Of a DNA stretch of 64,000 nucleotides, positions 62,863 through 64,000 are shown piece after piece. Numbering within the stretch: the stretch's first letter is position 1; every line of letters starts with the position of its first letter. Under the pieces are notes generated by a model. That model saw nothing but the letters and a program-made list of their open reading frames with translations, searched no databases and had not been told where the DNA came from. Source of the DNA: Ruegeria_C sp040830705. Lineage in GTDB: Bacteria; Pseudomonadota; Alphaproteobacteria; Rhodobacterales; Rhodobacteraceae. Location of the stretch: NCBI GenBank assembly GCA_040830705.1, contig JBFOME010000011.1:124001-188000 (forward strand). The letters are read 5' to 3'. A program made the position numbers and the translations under genes.

Positions 62863-63650
62863 TACGCTTCCTCTCCTTCAACCAGTTCCGCTTGCGCCAG
62901 CAGCGGCTCAAGCTGCGCCAGCACCGCTTGTGCCTCTGCCATGTCAGTGGCACGGACCGAGCGCAGCGCTTCGAGCTCAGCTTGCATCGCGTTGTTTATC
63001 AGATTGGGGTCACCCACCCCGGCTGCGTTGGACTCGCGTAGCGTTTGGCTAACCTCGCGCAGGTACTCATTGGCCTTGCGCAACCGTTGCAAGTCTTCAT
63101 CCAACCGCGCCATCGCCGCGCCGTGGCTGACCCTTTCAGCGCGCAGCATATCATTTTCCGACCGCAGATCGCCTGCCTGTTCGGTTTCCGAGAGCGCCGC
63201 GCGCAGCCTCTCGATCTCAGCTTTCAACGGCTCGGCATCCTCGGCGCTCTGCAGCCGAGCACGCAGCGCCTCATTCCCAGAGCGCAACTCCTCCACCATC
63301 CGGGCTGCCGCAGCAGCCGCCTCTTCGGCCCCGGAGCGTTCGTCCAGCAACGCCCGCGCCTCATCAAGCTGGGCGCGCAGCACGGCCAGCTCCTCGCCGC
63401 CGTCTCCTGCCTGCTGCGCCTGCTCCAATTCGGCCTGGTGCCGCACTTTCAGGGCCTTGAGGCGTTCTTCAAGCTGTGCATTGGCCAGCTTTTCATCTTC
63501 CAGCAGGGCAAGCAAATCCGTATCCGGCGCACCTTGCGCAGGGTCGATCTCGGCCACCGGCGCAGGCATACTTGACAATGTCTCAACCCCGGCCCCGATG
63601 CGATCCATCGCGACAGCTATGCGGCGTTGTAATTCCTCAATCTGGCTCAT
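62862..63650 (-). CDS. Long coiled-coil protein upstream of zapA
   Basis: 262 residues from the ATG at 63650. Almost entirely coiled coil: Glu/Ala/Leu/Arg-rich heptads from about residue 35 to 240. No family recognised; position and coupling to zapA suggest a division or envelope role (a ZapB-like structural partner is only a guess). Confidence 0.8.
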   Translation of the reverse strand: MSQIEELQRRIAVAMDRIGAGVETLSSMPAPVAEIDPAQGAPDTDLLALLEDEKLANAQLEERLKALKVRHQAELEQAQQAGDGGEELAVLRAQLDEARALLDERSGAEEAAAAAARMVEELRSGNEALRARLQSAEDAEPLKAEIERLRAALSETEQAGDLRSENDMLRAERVSHGAAMARLDEDLQRLRKANEYLREVSQTLRESNAAGVGDPNLINNAMQAELEALRSVRATDMAEAQAVLAQLEPLLAQAELVEGEEA

Positions 63651-63731
63651 GCCCCTCACCCAATCATTCGGCGGTTCTTGTTCTTTGTCCCGGCGGCCCC
63701 CGCGTCAAAGAACACGAATCGGGTACCGGTT

Positions 63732-63789
63732 TGATTGAAATTACTCTAGCGAAAGCGGGGCGAAAATACCCCCCTTTTGCTTTCAATCA
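63732..63789. repeat. Long imperfect inverted repeat upstream of tkt
   Basis: Outer TGATTGAA/TTCAATCA (63732-63739 with 63782-63789) and an inner AGCGAAAGCGGGG / CCCCCCTTTTGCT stem with one mismatch. In the divergent region between the coiled-coil gene and tkt. Role unknown: operator, leader structure or small RNA. Confidence 0.5.
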
Positions 63790-63901
63790 CTTGAGACCTG
63801 CAGTTCATGCGCGGAAAGACGCAAATCCCGGTTCTGCTTGCACTTCGGGGGCTGAATGGTATTGAGCGCGCAACCGCCCTTAACCCAAAGGAACAAGCCC
63901 C

Positions 63902-64000
63902 GTGGACCTGACTGCGCTGCGCACCGCGAACCCTGAACATTGGGCCAAGGCAACGGCCATCCGAACCCTGACCCTCGATGCCGTAGCCGCCGCCAATTCC
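63902..64000 (+). CDS. tkt: Transketolase (5' part)
   Basis: 33 codons from a GTG at 63902 before the window ends: DLTALRTANPEHWAKATAIR then TLTLDAVAAANS, matching the transketolase N-terminus that continues SGHPGMPMG. AAAGGAA lies upstream. Pentose phosphate/Calvin pathway. The rest is outside. Confidence 0.9.
   Translation, partial: MDLTALRTANPEHWAKATAIRTLTLDAVAAANS

Noticed and set aside
63660..63901. 6S RNA
   Set aside because: 6S RNA is sometimes near zapA, but no 150-nt rod with a central bubble is visible; only a shorter hairpin.

Overview
The window reads as chromosomal DNA of a marine Roseobacter-group alphaproteobacterium (Rhodobacteraceae). The grounds are high GC, dense gene packing with many ATGA/TGATG stop-start overlaps, a circularly permuted two-piece tmRNA gene, an RNase E with an acidic insertion in its S1 domain, a DUF1476 (F1-ATPase zeta subunit) gene, a dmdA-acuI pair for dimethylsulfoniopropionate (DMSP) use, betaine-homocysteine methyltransferase, and a gene-transfer-agent style lysis pair. 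No insertion sequence, CRISPR array, rRNA or tRNA was seen.

Layout. 1-3.8 kb (minus): photolyase, cyclopropane-fatty-acyl-phospholipid synthase, TrgA-like membrane protein and a GGCT-NUDIX fusion, a stress/repair-like group. 3.9-5.6 kb: class V aminotransferase and a VOC protein. 5.6-9.8 kb (minus): DUF2182, DUF1326, DinB, dmdA, acuI, packed as one operon and divergent from a FadR/GntR regulator plus tenA (9.9-11.4 kb). 11.4-17.5 kb: small hypothetical gene, ssrA (tmRNA), spondin-RTX exoprotein, SnoaL-like protein, ChrB-like/ChrA chromate pair, SspB adaptor and a secreted protein. 17.7-22 kb: fumC-DUF4169-RHH, TetR with operators, YciI, tag, three adjacent inverted repeats, class I aldolase. 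22-25.9 kb: membrane hydrolase-P450 pair, CcdA, TusA. 25.9-32.5 kb (minus): rne with a long structured leader, dctBD. 32.5-35 kb: purQ, purS, marC, purC. 35.3-37 kb: a patch of visibly lower GC (SDR, monohaem cytochrome c, then a secreted protein). 37-39.6 kb: DUF1476, bmt, EamA transporter.

39.7-52 kb (minus): small membrane proteins, enoyl-CoA hydratase family gene, ccmH, ccmF, a holin/muramidase pair lying inside the ccm group, ccmE, argC, murI, an acyltransferase and indolepyruvate ferredoxin oxidoreductase, faced by a LysR gene. 53.1 kb: a candidate small RNA with its own promoter and strong terminator. 53.4-58.5 kb: M20 amidohydrolase, large MscS channel, unknown protein, RidA. 58.7-62.1 kb: purL, then bolA, two small membrane proteins and grxD, all overlapping. 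62.1-64 kb: coiled-coil protein, zapA and mliC (minus), divergent from tkt, which runs off the right edge.

Themes: DMSP and one-carbon metabolism (dmdA, acuI, bmt, purine genes), trans-translation (ssrA and sspB), cytochrome c and thiol/redox handling (ccm, ccdA, tusA, bolA/grxD), and phage-like lysis. Start sites were moved from the longest possible start where a ribosome binding site or gene overlap favoured another; those choices are stated. All family names are from reading translations without database searches.
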